A stretch of 51,741 bases of DNA from Nostoc sp. ATCC 43529 (GTDB lineage: Bacteria > Cyanobacteriota > Cyanobacteriia > Cyanobacteriales > Nostocaceae). Positions 27,083-35,615 of the stretch are shown piece after piece. Position 1 is the stretch's first letter. Every line of letters begins with the position of its first letter. The notes under the pieces are model-generated. The model had not been told where the DNA came from, did not search any database, and saw nothing but the letters and a program-made list of their open reading frames with translations. Both the position numbers and the translations under genes were made by a program. The DNA lies in contig LWTK01000047.1 of NCBI GenBank assembly GCA_003326205.1, positions 31,857-83,597 on the forward strand, given 5' to 3'.

Positions 27083-27763
27083 TTATGCAGTTTGTTTTGG
27101 TTCTGTGGTTAAATTTTGCCCAATTTTTGGCTCAGTACCAGCAATTAGTCGTTCGATATTACTGCGATGGCGGAAAATCACATACAACCCACCAGCAATT
27201 CCAAACAGAATATATGGTAAAGGTTGATGCAAAAGCAACATAAAAATAGGAACAGCGATCGCCCCTGCAATTGAACTTAAAGAAACAATCCGCGATATCG
27301 CTACAACAACGGCAAATACACCTGCTGTTGCTAAACCTACCTGCCAATTCATTGCCAACAAAATCCCCAAGCTGGTAGCAACAGATTTACCACCACTGAA
27401 GCCCAAAAAAATTGATTTACTATGTCCAAGGATGGCAGCTAAACCAACTAAAGTTGATAACCACGGTTGCCATAATTTTACATCTACCGTTGGGGGGATA
27501 ATATTTTGAATAGCAGCAAAATTGAACAACCAATAAACAAGAGCGATCGCTAATACTCCCTTCAAAGAATCAAGCATTAAAACGAATGCTCCTGGTCCTT
27601 TCCCCAAGGTTCTTAGCACGTTAGTTGCCCCAGTGGAACCCGAACCAACTTCTCGAATATCAATACCTTTTAACTGCTTGACAGCAATGTACCCGGTGGG
27701 AAAGGAACCCAGCAGGTAAGCTACAAGTACAGTTACCCCGCACAGAGTTAACCAGATAGCCAT
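27083..27763 (-). CDS. plsY: Glycerol-3-phosphate acyltransferase PlsY
   Basis: The 226-residue integral membrane protein has the PlsY motifs LLGSFPTGYI near residue 17, then DIREVGSGSTGATNVLRTLG, a glycine/serine-rich phosphate-binding loop, and LGFSGGKSVATSLGILLA. At least five membrane segments are evident. It transfers an acyl group from acyl-phosphate to glycerol-3-phosphate, the first step of phospholipid and glycolipid synthesis. It lies 3' of the DUF3086 gene on the same strand, which may indicate a shared lipid role for the neighbours. The 3' end reaches into a short tandem repeat. Confidence 0.94.
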   Translation of the reverse strand: MAIWLTLCGVTVLVAYLLGSFPTGYIAVKQLKGIDIREVGSGSTGATNVLRTLGKGPGAFVLMLDSLKGVLAIALVYWLFNFAAIQNIIPPTVDVKLWQPWLSTLVGLAAILGHSKSIFLGFSGGKSVATSLGILLAMNWQVGLATAGVFAVVVAISRIVSLSSIAGAIAVPIFMLLLHQPLPYILFGIAGGLYVIFRHRSNIERLIAGTEPKIGQNLTTEPKQTA

Positions 27764-27904
27764 ATTAACAATTCAAAATTCAAAATTCAAAAATCCAGAG
27801 AAAACCTCTCGATACAATTTCTTTTTGAAGATGCATTCAGAGGAATTAGGCAATTCATCAATTGCCCTTACGTGAATAAACAACAGCCTCACATAGATTT
27901 TGTA

Positions 27905-27939
27905 TGACCAATGACTAATGACCAATGACTAATGACTAA
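27905..27939. repeat. Heptanucleotide repeat ATGACCA/ATGACTA
   Basis: Five 7-mers lie just downstream of the DUF3086 stop and upstream of plsY. Confidence 0.85.
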
Positions 27940-27940
27940 A

Positions 27941-29224
27941 TTAAAAGTCATCATCATAGTTTCTCACTGTTTTGGGGTCGGGGGCAAAGGCCAACCATAG
28001 AGGAAATTGCAATAGGGACAAACTGATTTGATCTTCTGAATCATCAATAATAATTAGAGGCAGTTGATTGGCTTTTACCAATCGGTCTGCTTTCTGAGCT
28101 ACAGCTTCAGATGCCTCAAATAATACCACGCCTCGGTCTGGGCCAAAATCTGGGCGGCCGATTCCCAGACAGTCTTGCAACCCACGACGCCATTCGCCTA
28201 ATCGTTCTGGTGTATTAGCTAAAACTAAAGTACGGACGCGATCGCCATACAGCTTGTGTAATATCGAAATTGCAGCTGAGGCAATTAGGATATTTTGCAA
28301 GCGACTACCCATTGTCCGCAAAGCACCCCGTCCTCCTTGGCTGAAAAACCAGTTGGAAACTCGTTCTGCGTGGACTGGCTCAAACGTCCGGCGTAATTGC
28401 CAAGCCGGGCCATAGTAATCTGGCTTATTGCGGTATTGGTCAATTAGACGCCGAATTTGCTTTGTAGTATCTTGAAACTGTTGTTGGGCAAATTGCGGTA
28501 TTCCTGGCTGAGGTTCAGCTGGTTTAACCTCCTTGACATCGGGTTTTTCTCTTTCTCTTTCTATTACAGTTGGCGTCAGTTGCAGTTGCTCAGCAGCAAC
28601 GGCCAAATCTTGTAAGCTACCCGTGAGATAATCTTTAAAACCCTGCACTCGAATTGCCAAGTCTTGAGACGTTCCTGCAAAAGTAGTTCGCATCTCATTA
28701 CGGATACGTTCTTGACGGCGTTCTAGCTGTTCTATGGAAATTTGCAGGGTTTGTTTGCGTTGTTCTAATTGCACTAGAGACTCTTGTACGAGTCGTCCCA
28801 GAGAAGTTTGAGTTTCACTCAATTGTCCCTGAAGACTTTTGTACGAAGCTTGCAGATTGGCTATTTCTTCTTTCAATGCTGCTTCAGTACTCTGCAACTC
28901 TGCCACTCGCTGCTCTGTTGCAACGTATAATAAACTGTTTTCTGATTTTGATGTGTCTGACCCCAGTGCGGCATTTTCCGGTTCCAACTGCTGTGCAGAT
29001 TCGCCATTGGAATGTTCTGTTGGCTCGACTGTAGAATTTACCTCTGCTGCATTGGAGATAGTTGAATCAATTGCGTGGTCTTCTGATGAGTTAATAGGTG
29101 CTGTTTCTATCAATGAATCAACAGATGGATTTGTTGGATTTTCAACTCCATTGGTTTGTTCTTCTTCTGTCAACCATTCATCAATTGGTTCTGGGGTTTG
29201 AGATGCCTCTGGGTTCATAAACAA
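27941..29224 (-). CDS. DUF3086 family protein with central coiled coil
   Basis: The 427-residue protein has an acidic, Asn/Glu/Ser-rich N-terminus (1-105). A long coiled coil follows (about 107-200), with ALKEEIANLQASYKSLQGQL and ESLVQLEQRKQTLQISIEQL. The globular C-terminus (about 245-427) contains QIRRLIDQYRNKPDYYGPAW, RRTFEPVHAERVSNWFFSQG and LPLIIIDDSEDQISLSLLQF. This matches DUF3086, a family I know only from cyanobacteria and of unknown role. No signal peptide or membrane helix is visible, so it is probably cytoplasmic or membrane-associated. It lies between plsY and DUF3119. Confidence 0.78.
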   Translation of the reverse strand: MFMNPEASQTPEPIDEWLTEEEQTNGVENPTNPSVDSLIETAPINSSEDHAIDSTISNAAEVNSTVEPTEHSNGESAQQLEPENAALGSDTSKSENSLLYVATEQRVAELQSTEAALKEEIANLQASYKSLQGQLSETQTSLGRLVQESLVQLEQRKQTLQISIEQLERRQERIRNEMRTTFAGTSQDLAIRVQGFKDYLTGSLQDLAVAAEQLQLTPTVIEREREKPDVKEVKPAEPQPGIPQFAQQQFQDTTKQIRRLIDQYRNKPDYYGPAWQLRRTFEPVHAERVSNWFFSQGGRGALRTMGSRLQNILIASAAISILHKLYGDRVRTLVLANTPERLGEWRRGLQDCLGIGRPDFGPDRGVVLFEASEAVAQKADRLVKANQLPLIIIDDSEDQISLSLLQFPLWLAFAPDPKTVRNYDDDF

Positions 29225-29411
29225 TACTGTAATTCCTATGATGCGAATAAATAACTTTCAGAGATATTACAATTAACAAGCTTTGAAAGTTCTAAGTTTT
29301 GAGAGGTACTCAATTTTGGGCTTTGAGTATAGATTAGAACTACTTGCCATCCGGGACAGATTTTAGCGGTACAACCCGCCGCTCAAATTTTTGGCGAGTA
29401 AGCACTTAGCG

Positions 29412-29798
29412 CTAAATACGCGGACAACGTTCTTCCAAGCAAGTTTTCAAGGTGTTGGGGTCAAATAAAATTGGCAAAAAGTGAATGCTTTTAACTTCTT
29501 TAAAGTAAAACAAGATGGGGACTCTATTCCAGAAGATACGCCAATTTTGCCATTCCTGGTAAGGAAAACGCCGAATCAATTTTTCGCCTCTGTAAAGATC
29601 TAAGTCGGTCGCCGTAAATTGCAAGCGTAGTGTTAAAGTCTGAAACATCAAAAATAAGCCAAACAGCATGACAGTAAAGCCTATCCACGGTTGTACTAAT
29701 ATTAGTGGAATAGCAGCAATCACCAACACCACAGGTATATTGTAGCTAGGCTTGAGTTCCACAGTTGCAGTGGAGTTAGGGGCAAATGAACTGGTCAC
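29412..29798 (-). CDS. DUF3119 family small membrane protein
   Basis: The 128-residue protein has a hydrophobic hairpin near residues 20-52 (IPVVLVIAAIPLILVQPWIG, then FTVMLFGLFLMFQTL). A soluble PH-like region follows, with DLDLYRGEKLIRRFPYQEWQ and FKEVKSIHFLPILFDP, ending in Cys/Glu residues. The pattern fits DUF3119 of cyanobacteria and plastids. The tail resembles membrane-bound PH domains such as those of YdbT/DUF304-type proteins; this is my inference. It lies between an MlaE-type permease and DUF3086 on the same strand. Confidence 0.75.
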   Translation of the reverse strand: MTSSFAPNSTATVELKPSYNIPVVLVIAAIPLILVQPWIGFTVMLFGLFLMFQTLTLRLQFTATDLDLYRGEKLIRRFPYQEWQNWRIFWNRVPILFYFKEVKSIHFLPILFDPNTLKTCLEERCPRI

Positions 29799-29840
29799 AG
29801 TCTTAAATCCTGCTTTGTTAGTACATATCTCTCTTATTTT

Positions 29841-29953
29841 AGGAGTGAGGAGTCAGGAGTTAGAAGTGAGGAGTGAGAAGTCAGGAATTAAAACTGTTAA
29901 CTCCTAACTCCTAACCTTAACTTTTAACTCCTAACTCCTAACTCTTAACTCTT
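29841..29953. repeat. Short tandem repeats in inverted arms
   Basis: AGGAGT/AGTCAGG units on the left and TAACTCC/CTAACTC units on the right are complementary, giving a long imperfect hairpin between the DUF3119 gene and the permease gene. Confidence 0.6.
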
Positions 29954-30749
29954 ATAGTCCTTGCAGGAATGCACTGCCAGTTCCCTGAAACATTAACCAA
30001 GAAAGAAAGAAGTTGCTAACAAAGATAATTAGCAAGGCAGTCACAACAGCAGTTGTGGTTGACTGTCCTACACCTTTAGCTCCTCCTGTTGTTGTCAAGC
30101 CCCAACTGCAACCAATTACAGCGATTAGAATACCAAAGCAGCACGCTTTAATCATGGCGCTACAAATATCCCAAACACCAAGAAAGTCCCGGGCTGAGTC
30201 TAGAAAGACTGTATCGGATAGGTTATAAATATTTGTCGCAACTATAAACCCCCCTAACATCCCTGTGACCAAAGACAGCAAAGTTAAAATTGGTAGCATT
30301 AAGAAACAAGCAAGGACGCGGGGGATAACCAGATAATCGATTGGATCTGTTCTGAGCATCAACATAGCATCGATTTGTTCTGTTACCCGCATAGTACCTA
30401 TTTCTGCTGCAAACGCAGAACCCACCCGCCCCGCCAAAATCACAGCTGTTAACACGGGAGAAAGTTCTCGTGTCAAAGCTAAGGAAAGTACCCCGCCAAT
30501 AATGTTTCCTGCACCAAAATTGATAAATTCTCGTGCCACCTGAATTGTAAACACCGCGCCGACAAAAATAGCCGTTAATAAAGCAATAAATAGGGAATCT
30601 GGCCCAACTGCTGCCATTTGCTCTAGAGTGTTGCGCCGATGGATTTTACCCCTTACTAGGTGAACTAACACTTGCCCACCCAAAAAAATTGCTGCCAGCA
30701 ACCGCTGACTCCACTCTCCTAAACTGGATTTGGATGTAGTCTGGTTCAA
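29952..30749 (-). CDS. MlaE family lipid ABC transporter permease (TGD1-like)
   Basis: The 265-residue protein has five or six membrane segments. Its conserved motifs are LTRELSPVLTAVILAGRVGS, with the EIGTMRVTEQIDAM coupling region, followed by IPRVLACFLMLPILTLLSLV and GLTTTGGAKGVGQSTTTAVV. This is the MlaE/YrbE permease family, whose plastid member is TGD1. With an MlaF-type ATPase and an MCE-domain protein it moves phospholipids between membranes; neither partner is within this window. The next genes downstream (DUF3119, DUF3086, plsY) share the strand. Confidence 0.92.
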   Translation of the reverse strand: MNQTTSKSSLGEWSQRLLAAIFLGGQVLVHLVRGKIHRRNTLEQMAAVGPDSLFIALLTAIFVGAVFTIQVAREFINFGAGNIIGGVLSLALTRELSPVLTAVILAGRVGSAFAAEIGTMRVTEQIDAMLMLRTDPIDYLVIPRVLACFLMLPILTLLSLVTGMLGGFIVATNIYNLSDTVFLDSARDFLGVWDICSAMIKACCFGILIAVIGCSWGLTTTGGAKGVGQSTTTAVVTALLIIFVSNFFLSWLMFQGTGSAFLQGL

Positions 30750-31183
30750 TGTTCTGTAGCTAACTCGGTAACTGCCTTAAGAATAGCGGAAGTTATGAAA
30801 AATGGGGAATGGGGCAAACAGGGTGTGGTGAGTGTTGAGTTAGGAGTTAGGAGTTAGGAATTCTCCCCTTTGCCCTGCATCTCCCGATCTCCCCTGAACA
30901 TTAACTTACTTTAAAGATGTTCTCAGAAAATAAAGCTGGTATTAAACGTGTTGTTTAGAAATGAATAGGTGCTAGCTTCGGCTGTAACCTTGACTAGACA
31001 AGTGTTTTGTAAATGTAAGTTGGTTTTAACACCTCCAGCATGTGGTGTAACTAGTAGCAGTTTCTTTTAATTAAAACTTAAGATTTTTGACAGATTGTCT
31101 GCTTGCAAGCGATCGCACGTATTGTAGAAAATGACAAACCTGTATCTAGCTATTGTCATCTTCACTTACGGAGTTTGCGTTCA
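30750..31183. other. Intergenic region between MlaE gene and small membrane protein
   Basis: Contains a TTAGGAG-type short tandem repeat (about 30836-30858) and, near 30862-30896, a CTCCCC-rich stretch. A HIP1 octamer lies near 31109. Promoters for the divergent genes must lie here; none is placed. Confidence 0.4.
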
Positions 31184-31480
31184 ATGACCATTTTCACTAA
31201 CTTTCTCCGCTCCTTAGTACTAACGCTCGTTTTTAGTTTTGTCGCTCCTATTTTTCTCGTTGGCGCAGGATTGCTGTTTTTGTTCCTGATCGGTCGCTTC
31301 CCTGGTTTACAAGAGTTAACTGAGGCGATCGCTACTGGCATTGTCCATTTTCTCGCCACTTTTGGCAGTGGTACTCCCCTACGCGGATTATTTGTAATCA
31401 GTTTGACCTGTAGTTTTGTCGGCATACTGTTTGACATTTACGTTTGTTATCGGTATCAAATTTTACGAATTGATTCCTAA
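31184..31480 (+). CDS. Small conserved membrane protein, function unknown
   Basis: I choose the ATG at 31184 (98 residues), with GGAG about 10 nt upstream. A longer frame starts at 31103, but its extra 27 residues lack hydrophobic character and run over a HIP1 site. The protein has a first membrane segment (about 10-38, LVLTLVFSFVAPIFLVGAGL) and a second near 65-90 (LRGLFVISLTCSFVGILFDI). A polar loop with FPGLQELTEAIATGIVHFLA lies between. It ends YQILRIDS. I do not recognise the family. Confidence 0.6.
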   Translation: MTIFTNFLRSLVLTLVFSFVAPIFLVGAGLLFLFLIGRFPGLQELTEAIATGIVHFLATFGSGTPLRGLFVISLTCSFVGILFDIYVCYRYQILRIDS

Positions 31481-32013
31481 ATAGTGAAAATAGGTTTGAT
31501 TCAGATACTCATAGGTGTACAAAACCAAAAAAGTCATGTTTCCAAAAGTGAATGTCTACGGGAGCATCCTCGATAGCGATTAATTTTGCTCAACAAATTT
31601 TTTATTAGTTACAATTACTGCCAAAGTTATTGATTAAATACTTCTCAGTTATTAGTTATTGATTACTAATAACTAGTGCATATGTGCGGCCATAACAAAG
31701 GGATTCTTCAGGGCTAAAAAGACATAACACCAAATATTTCAGAATTTTCAAACCGGGAAAATAGCTAACATAGTATTTATCAAGGCTCGCACTGGACGCT
31801 AAACTAGAGTTTGGTATTTGATATTAGCCATAATCTACAACAACTCCATCAGCATCGAGCGAAAATGCCACATAAAAGTCTCTGCAAAATATAAAAAATT
31901 TCTTAAAATTATCAAGAAAATCATGCCTGCTTATGTTTCTTAACAGAACAAAGGAGGTCGTTTAGGTGCTGGGCATCTTATATTAAGTTTATTACGAGGT
32001 ATGTTGACAACTC
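31481..32013. other. Long leader region upstream of sppA
   Basis: About 530 bp without a gene of normal size. It holds an inverted repeat AGTTATTAGTTATTGATTAC/TAATAACT near 31650-31676. A strong AAAGGAGG at 31949-31956 precedes a six-codon frame (GTG at 31966, stop at 31986). GAGG at 31995-31998 precedes ATG 32000, which opens a nine-codon frame overlapping the sppA start. Confidence 0.45.
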
Positions 32014-32835
32014 ATGGTTTGGCCGTTTAAGCCCAAGTTTAAGAAACAAATTGCGCGGATTGAAATTACTGGTGCGATCGCCGGTGCTACTCGCAAACGC
32101 GTCTTAGAAGCCCTGAAAACTGTAGAAGAAAAAAAGTTTCCGGCTTTATTACTGCGTATCGATAGCCCTGGCGGTACAGTCGGAGATTCTCAAGAAATCT
32201 ACAGTGCCCTCAAGCGTTTGCGCGAAAAAATTAAAATCGTTGCCAGCTTTGGCAATATTTCGGCTTCTGGAGGTGTCTACATCGGTATGGGAGCCGAACA
32301 CATCATGGCTAACCCAGGTACGATTACAGGTAGTATTGGTGTGATTCTCCGTGGGAATAACTTGGAACGCCTATTAGAAAAAATTGGCGTTTCTTTCAAG
32401 GTAATTAAGTCCGGCCCTTACAAAGATATTTTGGCTTTTGACCGAGAACTGACTCAACCAGAAGCACACATTCTCCAAGAATTGATTGACACGAGTTATC
32501 AGCAGTTTGTCCAAACAGTAGCTGATGCCCGTTCTTTGCCAGTAGAAACGGTCAGAAGTTTCGCCGATGGACGGATTTTTACTGGACAGCAAGCCCTAGA
32601 ATTAGGTATTGTAGACCGCCTGGGTACAGAAGAAGATGCCCGTCGTTGGACAGCAGAACTAGTCGGCCTCGATCCAGAAAAAACTCTCTGCTATACCCTA
32701 GAAGAACGTAAACCCTTATTGAGTCGCGTTCTACCAGGGAGTCGCCAGGTTTCATCTGGAATTCGATCTGGAATTGATTGGCTGGAATTTGAAATGTCTA
32801 CTAGTGGTTTACCCTTGTGGTTGTATCGACCATAA
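32014..32835 (+). CDS. sppA: Signal peptide peptidase SppA, short form
   Basis: The 273-residue protein is an S49 serine-lysine protease of the short form, near half the length of E. coli SppA. It has LLLRIDSPGGTVGDSQEIYS at 46-65, the nucleophile Ser85 in NISASGGVYI, and Lys137 in SGPYKDILAF. These are the residues expected of the Ser-Lys pair. The N-terminus (MVWPFKPKFKKQIARIE) has no membrane helix, so it may be soluble or peripheral. A GAGG is 15 nt upstream of this ATG, closer to an out-of-frame ATG at 32000. It is followed by aroH, 173 bp away. Confidence 0.9.
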   Translation: MVWPFKPKFKKQIARIEITGAIAGATRKRVLEALKTVEEKKFPALLLRIDSPGGTVGDSQEIYSALKRLREKIKIVASFGNISASGGVYIGMGAEHIMANPGTITGSIGVILRGNNLERLLEKIGVSFKVIKSGPYKDILAFDRELTQPEAHILQELIDTSYQQFVQTVADARSLPVETVRSFADGRIFTGQQALELGIVDRLGTEEDARRWTAELVGLDPEKTLCYTLEERKPLLSRVLPGSRQVSSGIRSGIDWLEFEMSTSGLPLWLYRP

Positions 32836-32840
32836 TGTGG

Positions 32841-32992
32841 TTGTTTGTCATTAGTCATTTGTCCTTTGTTGTTTGTCAGTTGTCTTTTGTCCTTTGTCCT
32901 TTGGAAATAACCAATGACCAATGACTAATGACCACTGACCACTAACCAATGACCAATGACCAATGACCAATGACTAATGACTAATGACTAAT
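32841..32992. repeat. Heptanucleotide repeats, two complementary arms
   Basis: The first half is TTTGTCC/CATTAGT type and the second half (about 32909-32992) is CAATGAC/TAATGAC type. They are reverse complements in part, so the sppA-aroH gap can fold into a long hairpin. Confidence 0.85.
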
Positions 32993-33008
32993 TAAGGAGG
33001 ATTTTGGC

Positions 33009-33422
33009 GTGGAGTGGCAAATGCGGGCTATTCGCGGGGCAACAACAGTTGCCGAAAATACTGTTGAAGCAATGCGAGAAGTGGTTACAGAATTACTGGA
33101 TGAACTAGAAAACCGAAATCAATTCCAGCCGAGTGACATTATTAGTGTCACTTTTTCAGTGACACGGGATTTAGATGCTATTTTTCCGGCTGCGATCGCC
33201 AGATCGCGTCCCGGCTGGGATAATGTGGCAATGTTAGATGTCCAACAAATGCATGTTGAAGGCAGTTTACAGCGCTGTATCCGCTTCTTAATCCACGCCA
33301 ACCTGCCAGCTTCCGCCTCAATTCATCATATTTATTTACGCAATGCCGCTAGCTTGCGTCCCGACTGGAGTTTGCCACAGCCCTTACAAACGTCACAGCA
33401 AGCAGTTAAGTCAAAAGTGTAA
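33009..33422 (+). CDS. aroH: Chorismate mutase, AroH class
   Basis: The start is a GTG with the strong AAGGAGG about 10 nt upstream. The 137-residue length matches the monofunctional Bacillus-type AroH. WQMRAIRGATTVAENT carries the active-site Arg. DIISVTFSVTRDLDAIFPA, MLDVQQMHVEGSLQRCIRFL and HHIYLRNAASLRPD follow, typical of the trimeric fold. It converts chorismate to prephenate for phenylalanine and tyrosine. It follows sppA on the same strand, across a repeat-filled gap. Confidence 0.94.
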   Translation: MEWQMRAIRGATTVAENTVEAMREVVTELLDELENRNQFQPSDIISVTFSVTRDLDAIFPAAIARSRPGWDNVAMLDVQQMHVEGSLQRCIRFLIHANLPASASIHHIYLRNAASLRPDWSLPQPLQTSQQAVKSKV

Positions 33423-33603
33423 ATTTTTTAGACAAATTTTATCTAAAAAATAAAATTGAATAAACTATTACATTGGTAATTGGGCTGCTTAACGTGGTGT
33501 TATTGATGGGAAAATATTACTAACTTTTTGTTGTGATTTGCCAGTGTTGGTAAAAAGCGATCGCACTCAAAATTGAGATATTGAGTTATCGAGGTAGTTG
33601 GTA

Positions 33604-34125
33604 ATGATTGTCCCATTCTATTTAGGGGAACAACCAGATTCAGAAGGTCGGGCGATTACCGAAATATGGGCTTGGAATTTTGAAGAATTGGAGTACGTCC
33701 ACAATTATATTCAGTGGTTGTTTCCTTTACCTGAGCCAAGCGCATTTAATTCTCATGCTCCCATTGTTGATGAGCAAGTAATTCAATCATTTCATAGCAA
33801 CCCACGCCTACGTCAAAATTTGCTGCATTCCTTTACAGTTATGCTTCAGTTTTATGGTTTGCAACGCCAAGAAAGTGAGGGCGGAAAAATAATTATCAGC
33901 AAGTCAGAAGACTATGGGAACCGCAAAGGCGAATGGATTTGTATGTTTAACCACAATTATCTTCGCATCACCCGGATTTTAAAATGCTTGATGACTTTGG
34001 GATTAGAGAATGAAGCCCAAGGGTTTTATGAGTGCTTGCAGCAAATTTACCAAGAAGATAGCAATCAGATTGGTTCTAAAACATTTCATTATTGGACAAT
34101 TGCAGTCAATATGTACTACCTGTGA
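33604..34125 (+). CDS. Opioid growth factor receptor-like (OGFr N-domain) protein
   Basis: The 173-residue protein begins IVPFYLGEQPDSEGRAITEI. It contains WAWNFEELEYVHNYIQWLFP, LPEPSAFNSHAPIVDEQVIQ and NHNYLRITRILKCLMTLGLE. The block YIQWLFPLPEPSxFNxxAP is the hallmark of the OGFr_N family, named from the animal opioid growth factor receptor and also seen in bacteria. Function in bacteria is unknown. I prefer the ATG at 33604, with GAGG 9 nt upstream, over the TTG at 33598. The 3' end overlaps, on the opposite strand, the toxin-fold fragment described next. Confidence 0.82.
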   Translation: MIVPFYLGEQPDSEGRAITEIWAWNFEELEYVHNYIQWLFPLPEPSAFNSHAPIVDEQVIQSFHSNPRLRQNLLHSFTVMLQFYGLQRQESEGGKIIISKSEDYGNRKGEWICMFNHNYLRITRILKCLMTLGLENEAQGFYECLQQIYQEDSNQIGSKTFHYWTIAVNMYYL

Positions 34126-34261
34126 ACAGGCTAATCTGTTTACCAGAAATGTTTTGAGCCATTAAAAACTGACGCAAGGCAATGGTGCAAGGAACACATT
34201 CAAAAATATGGAATTGTGCAGCGATCGCGCTCAGTTGATTTTGAAGATTAGCGTTTGCCAT
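34106..34261 (-). pseudogene. Truncated papain-fold toxin-like gene, N-terminal 51 residues
   Basis: On the minus strand an ATG at 34261 opens a 51-codon frame, stop at 34106-34108. It reads MANANLQNQLSAIAAQFHIF, then ECVPCTIALRQFLMAQNISG, then KQISLFTGSTY. This closely resembles the N-terminus of cyanobacterial papain-fold toxin domain proteins, where a Cys-containing ECxxC segment is followed by GKxIxLxTG. Full members, as I remember them, run to about 100-140 residues and include a catalytic His later on. The frame stops just as it enters the 3' end of the OGFr-like gene (overlap 34106-34125), so the rest is missing. A toxin relic is likely; activity is not. Confidence 0.6.
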
Positions 34262-34302
34262 GATGTAGTATTGTTACCCAACCTTCGCTCGCTCAGAAAA
34301 AT

Positions 34303-35202
34303 CTATTCTTTATGATGATGAAATCTAATTCCCAAAAAAATGTCATAAAGAAATTCAAAAAAGTCTTTTTTCTGTAACAAGCCAGAAGTTTGATAACAAC
34401 CCTTTTCATCTAAAAGAGGCTTCATTAGGTAATAAGTAGGCTGATAATTGTACCAAGGAATAGAAGGCCACAAATGGTGAATTAAATGGTAGTTTTGGCC
34501 TAATATCAATATATTAAGAATAGAGTTAGGATAAACGCGGGCATTTTTCCAGCGATCGCGCTCTAAAAAAGGACGATGCGGCAAATAGTCAAAAAATAAC
34601 CCTAGCGTTATCCCCACAACAAAAGCAGGGACAAACCAAAAATTCAGAATGTAACCTAAAAAATTGTATTGAACTGAAATATATACAATTGAAGCGATAA
34701 TTAAACGGCTAATAAACCATTCTAATAGCTCATATTTACGCCACAGTCGGCGTTGAAAGAAAAATACTTCATGATATAAAAATCGAAATGCAATTAACCA
34801 CAAAGGCCCGCCTGTAGAGACATAATGATCTGGGTCATCTTTGGGGTGGTTCACATGGCCATGATGTTGCAAATGTACCCGCGTAAACACTGGAAAAGCA
34901 AAAGCTAACATCAATGCACTGCCATGTCCTAAAATTGCATTAATTATTCGATTGCGATGGGCAGATTGATGACAGGCATCGTGAATTACTGTCCCTGCAC
35001 AATGCAAGGCAATAGTATTAACACCAAAACACAGCCAGTGCGGCCATTCCCAAAGCCAGTAACCAAAGTTAGATAAAATTAACATTCCCACAGCAGCTGA
35101 AAACAGCAGTTGTGTGGGATTGAAATCACCAGGAGGCGCTAAAAATTCCTTGGGTGGTATTGTTAATGGCTTTTGTGCCTCCGACGCGATCATTATTAAC
35201 AT
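34303..35202 (-). CDS. crtR: Beta-carotene hydroxylase CrtR
   Basis: The 299-residue membrane protein belongs to the fatty acid desaturase-type di-iron hydroxylases. Its histidine boxes are HDACHQSAH, HLQHHGHVNHP and HLIHHLWPSIPWYNY, separated by hydrophobic segments. The N-terminus has PPKEFLAPPGDFNPTQLL, typical of CrtR. It adds 3-hydroxyl groups to beta-ionone rings, making zeaxanthin and related xanthophylls. The first ATG gives MLIMIASE, and a start two or three residues on is equally possible. It is divergent from pyk, 413 bp away. Confidence 0.9.
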   Translation of the reverse strand: MLIMIASEAQKPLTIPPKEFLAPPGDFNPTQLLFSAAVGMLILSNFGYWLWEWPHWLCFGVNTIALHCAGTVIHDACHQSAHRNRIINAILGHGSALMLAFAFPVFTRVHLQHHGHVNHPKDDPDHYVSTGGPLWLIAFRFLYHEVFFFQRRLWRKYELLEWFISRLIIASIVYISVQYNFLGYILNFWFVPAFVVGITLGLFFDYLPHRPFLERDRWKNARVYPNSILNILILGQNYHLIHHLWPSIPWYNYQPTYYLMKPLLDEKGCYQTSGLLQKKDFFEFLYDIFLGIRFHHHKE

Positions 35203-35615
35203 TGACTCCTTGTTTCTTTATCAAACATTACGAATATACGATGAAGATTAGGAAATAGTAAAGATTTATAAATTTTTATATACCAAGATTTATCCAGAGC
35301 TTAGCCTATCGGCAGATGAATAACGCTATGATTCCAGACGAGGCTTAGTCTTTGCTCATGAGTGGGGTGTGAAAGAAGATGAGGGGGATGAAGGGAGATC
35401 GGGAAATGACGGAGACAAGGGAGAGGGGGGAGACAAGGGAGAAAAATTGTTCCCTTGTCCCCCTTCCCTTGTCTCCCTTGCCCCATGCCCCATGCCCAAT
35501 GCCCATTTCTCCTATAACCCTACTCTAACTGCTGAAATCTTATAGCAGTGACCAGAAAGGAGATGCCATTTAAAGTTACGATGACTTCCCAGATAGCTCC
35601 CTAAATTCAGCCCCT
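35203..35615. other. Divergent region between crtR and pyk
   Basis: Holds a 13-bp inverted repeat GGGAGACAAGGGA at 35428-35440 and 35465-35477. A CCCCATG/CCCAATG heptamer array follows (about 35480-35508). AGGAG lies about 50 nt before the pyk ATG, too far to be its ribosome site. Promoters not placed. Confidence 0.5.

Noticed and set aside
31103..31183. 27-residue extension of the small membrane protein
   Set aside because: The ATG at 31184 has GGAG upstream and the extension lacks any family feature.
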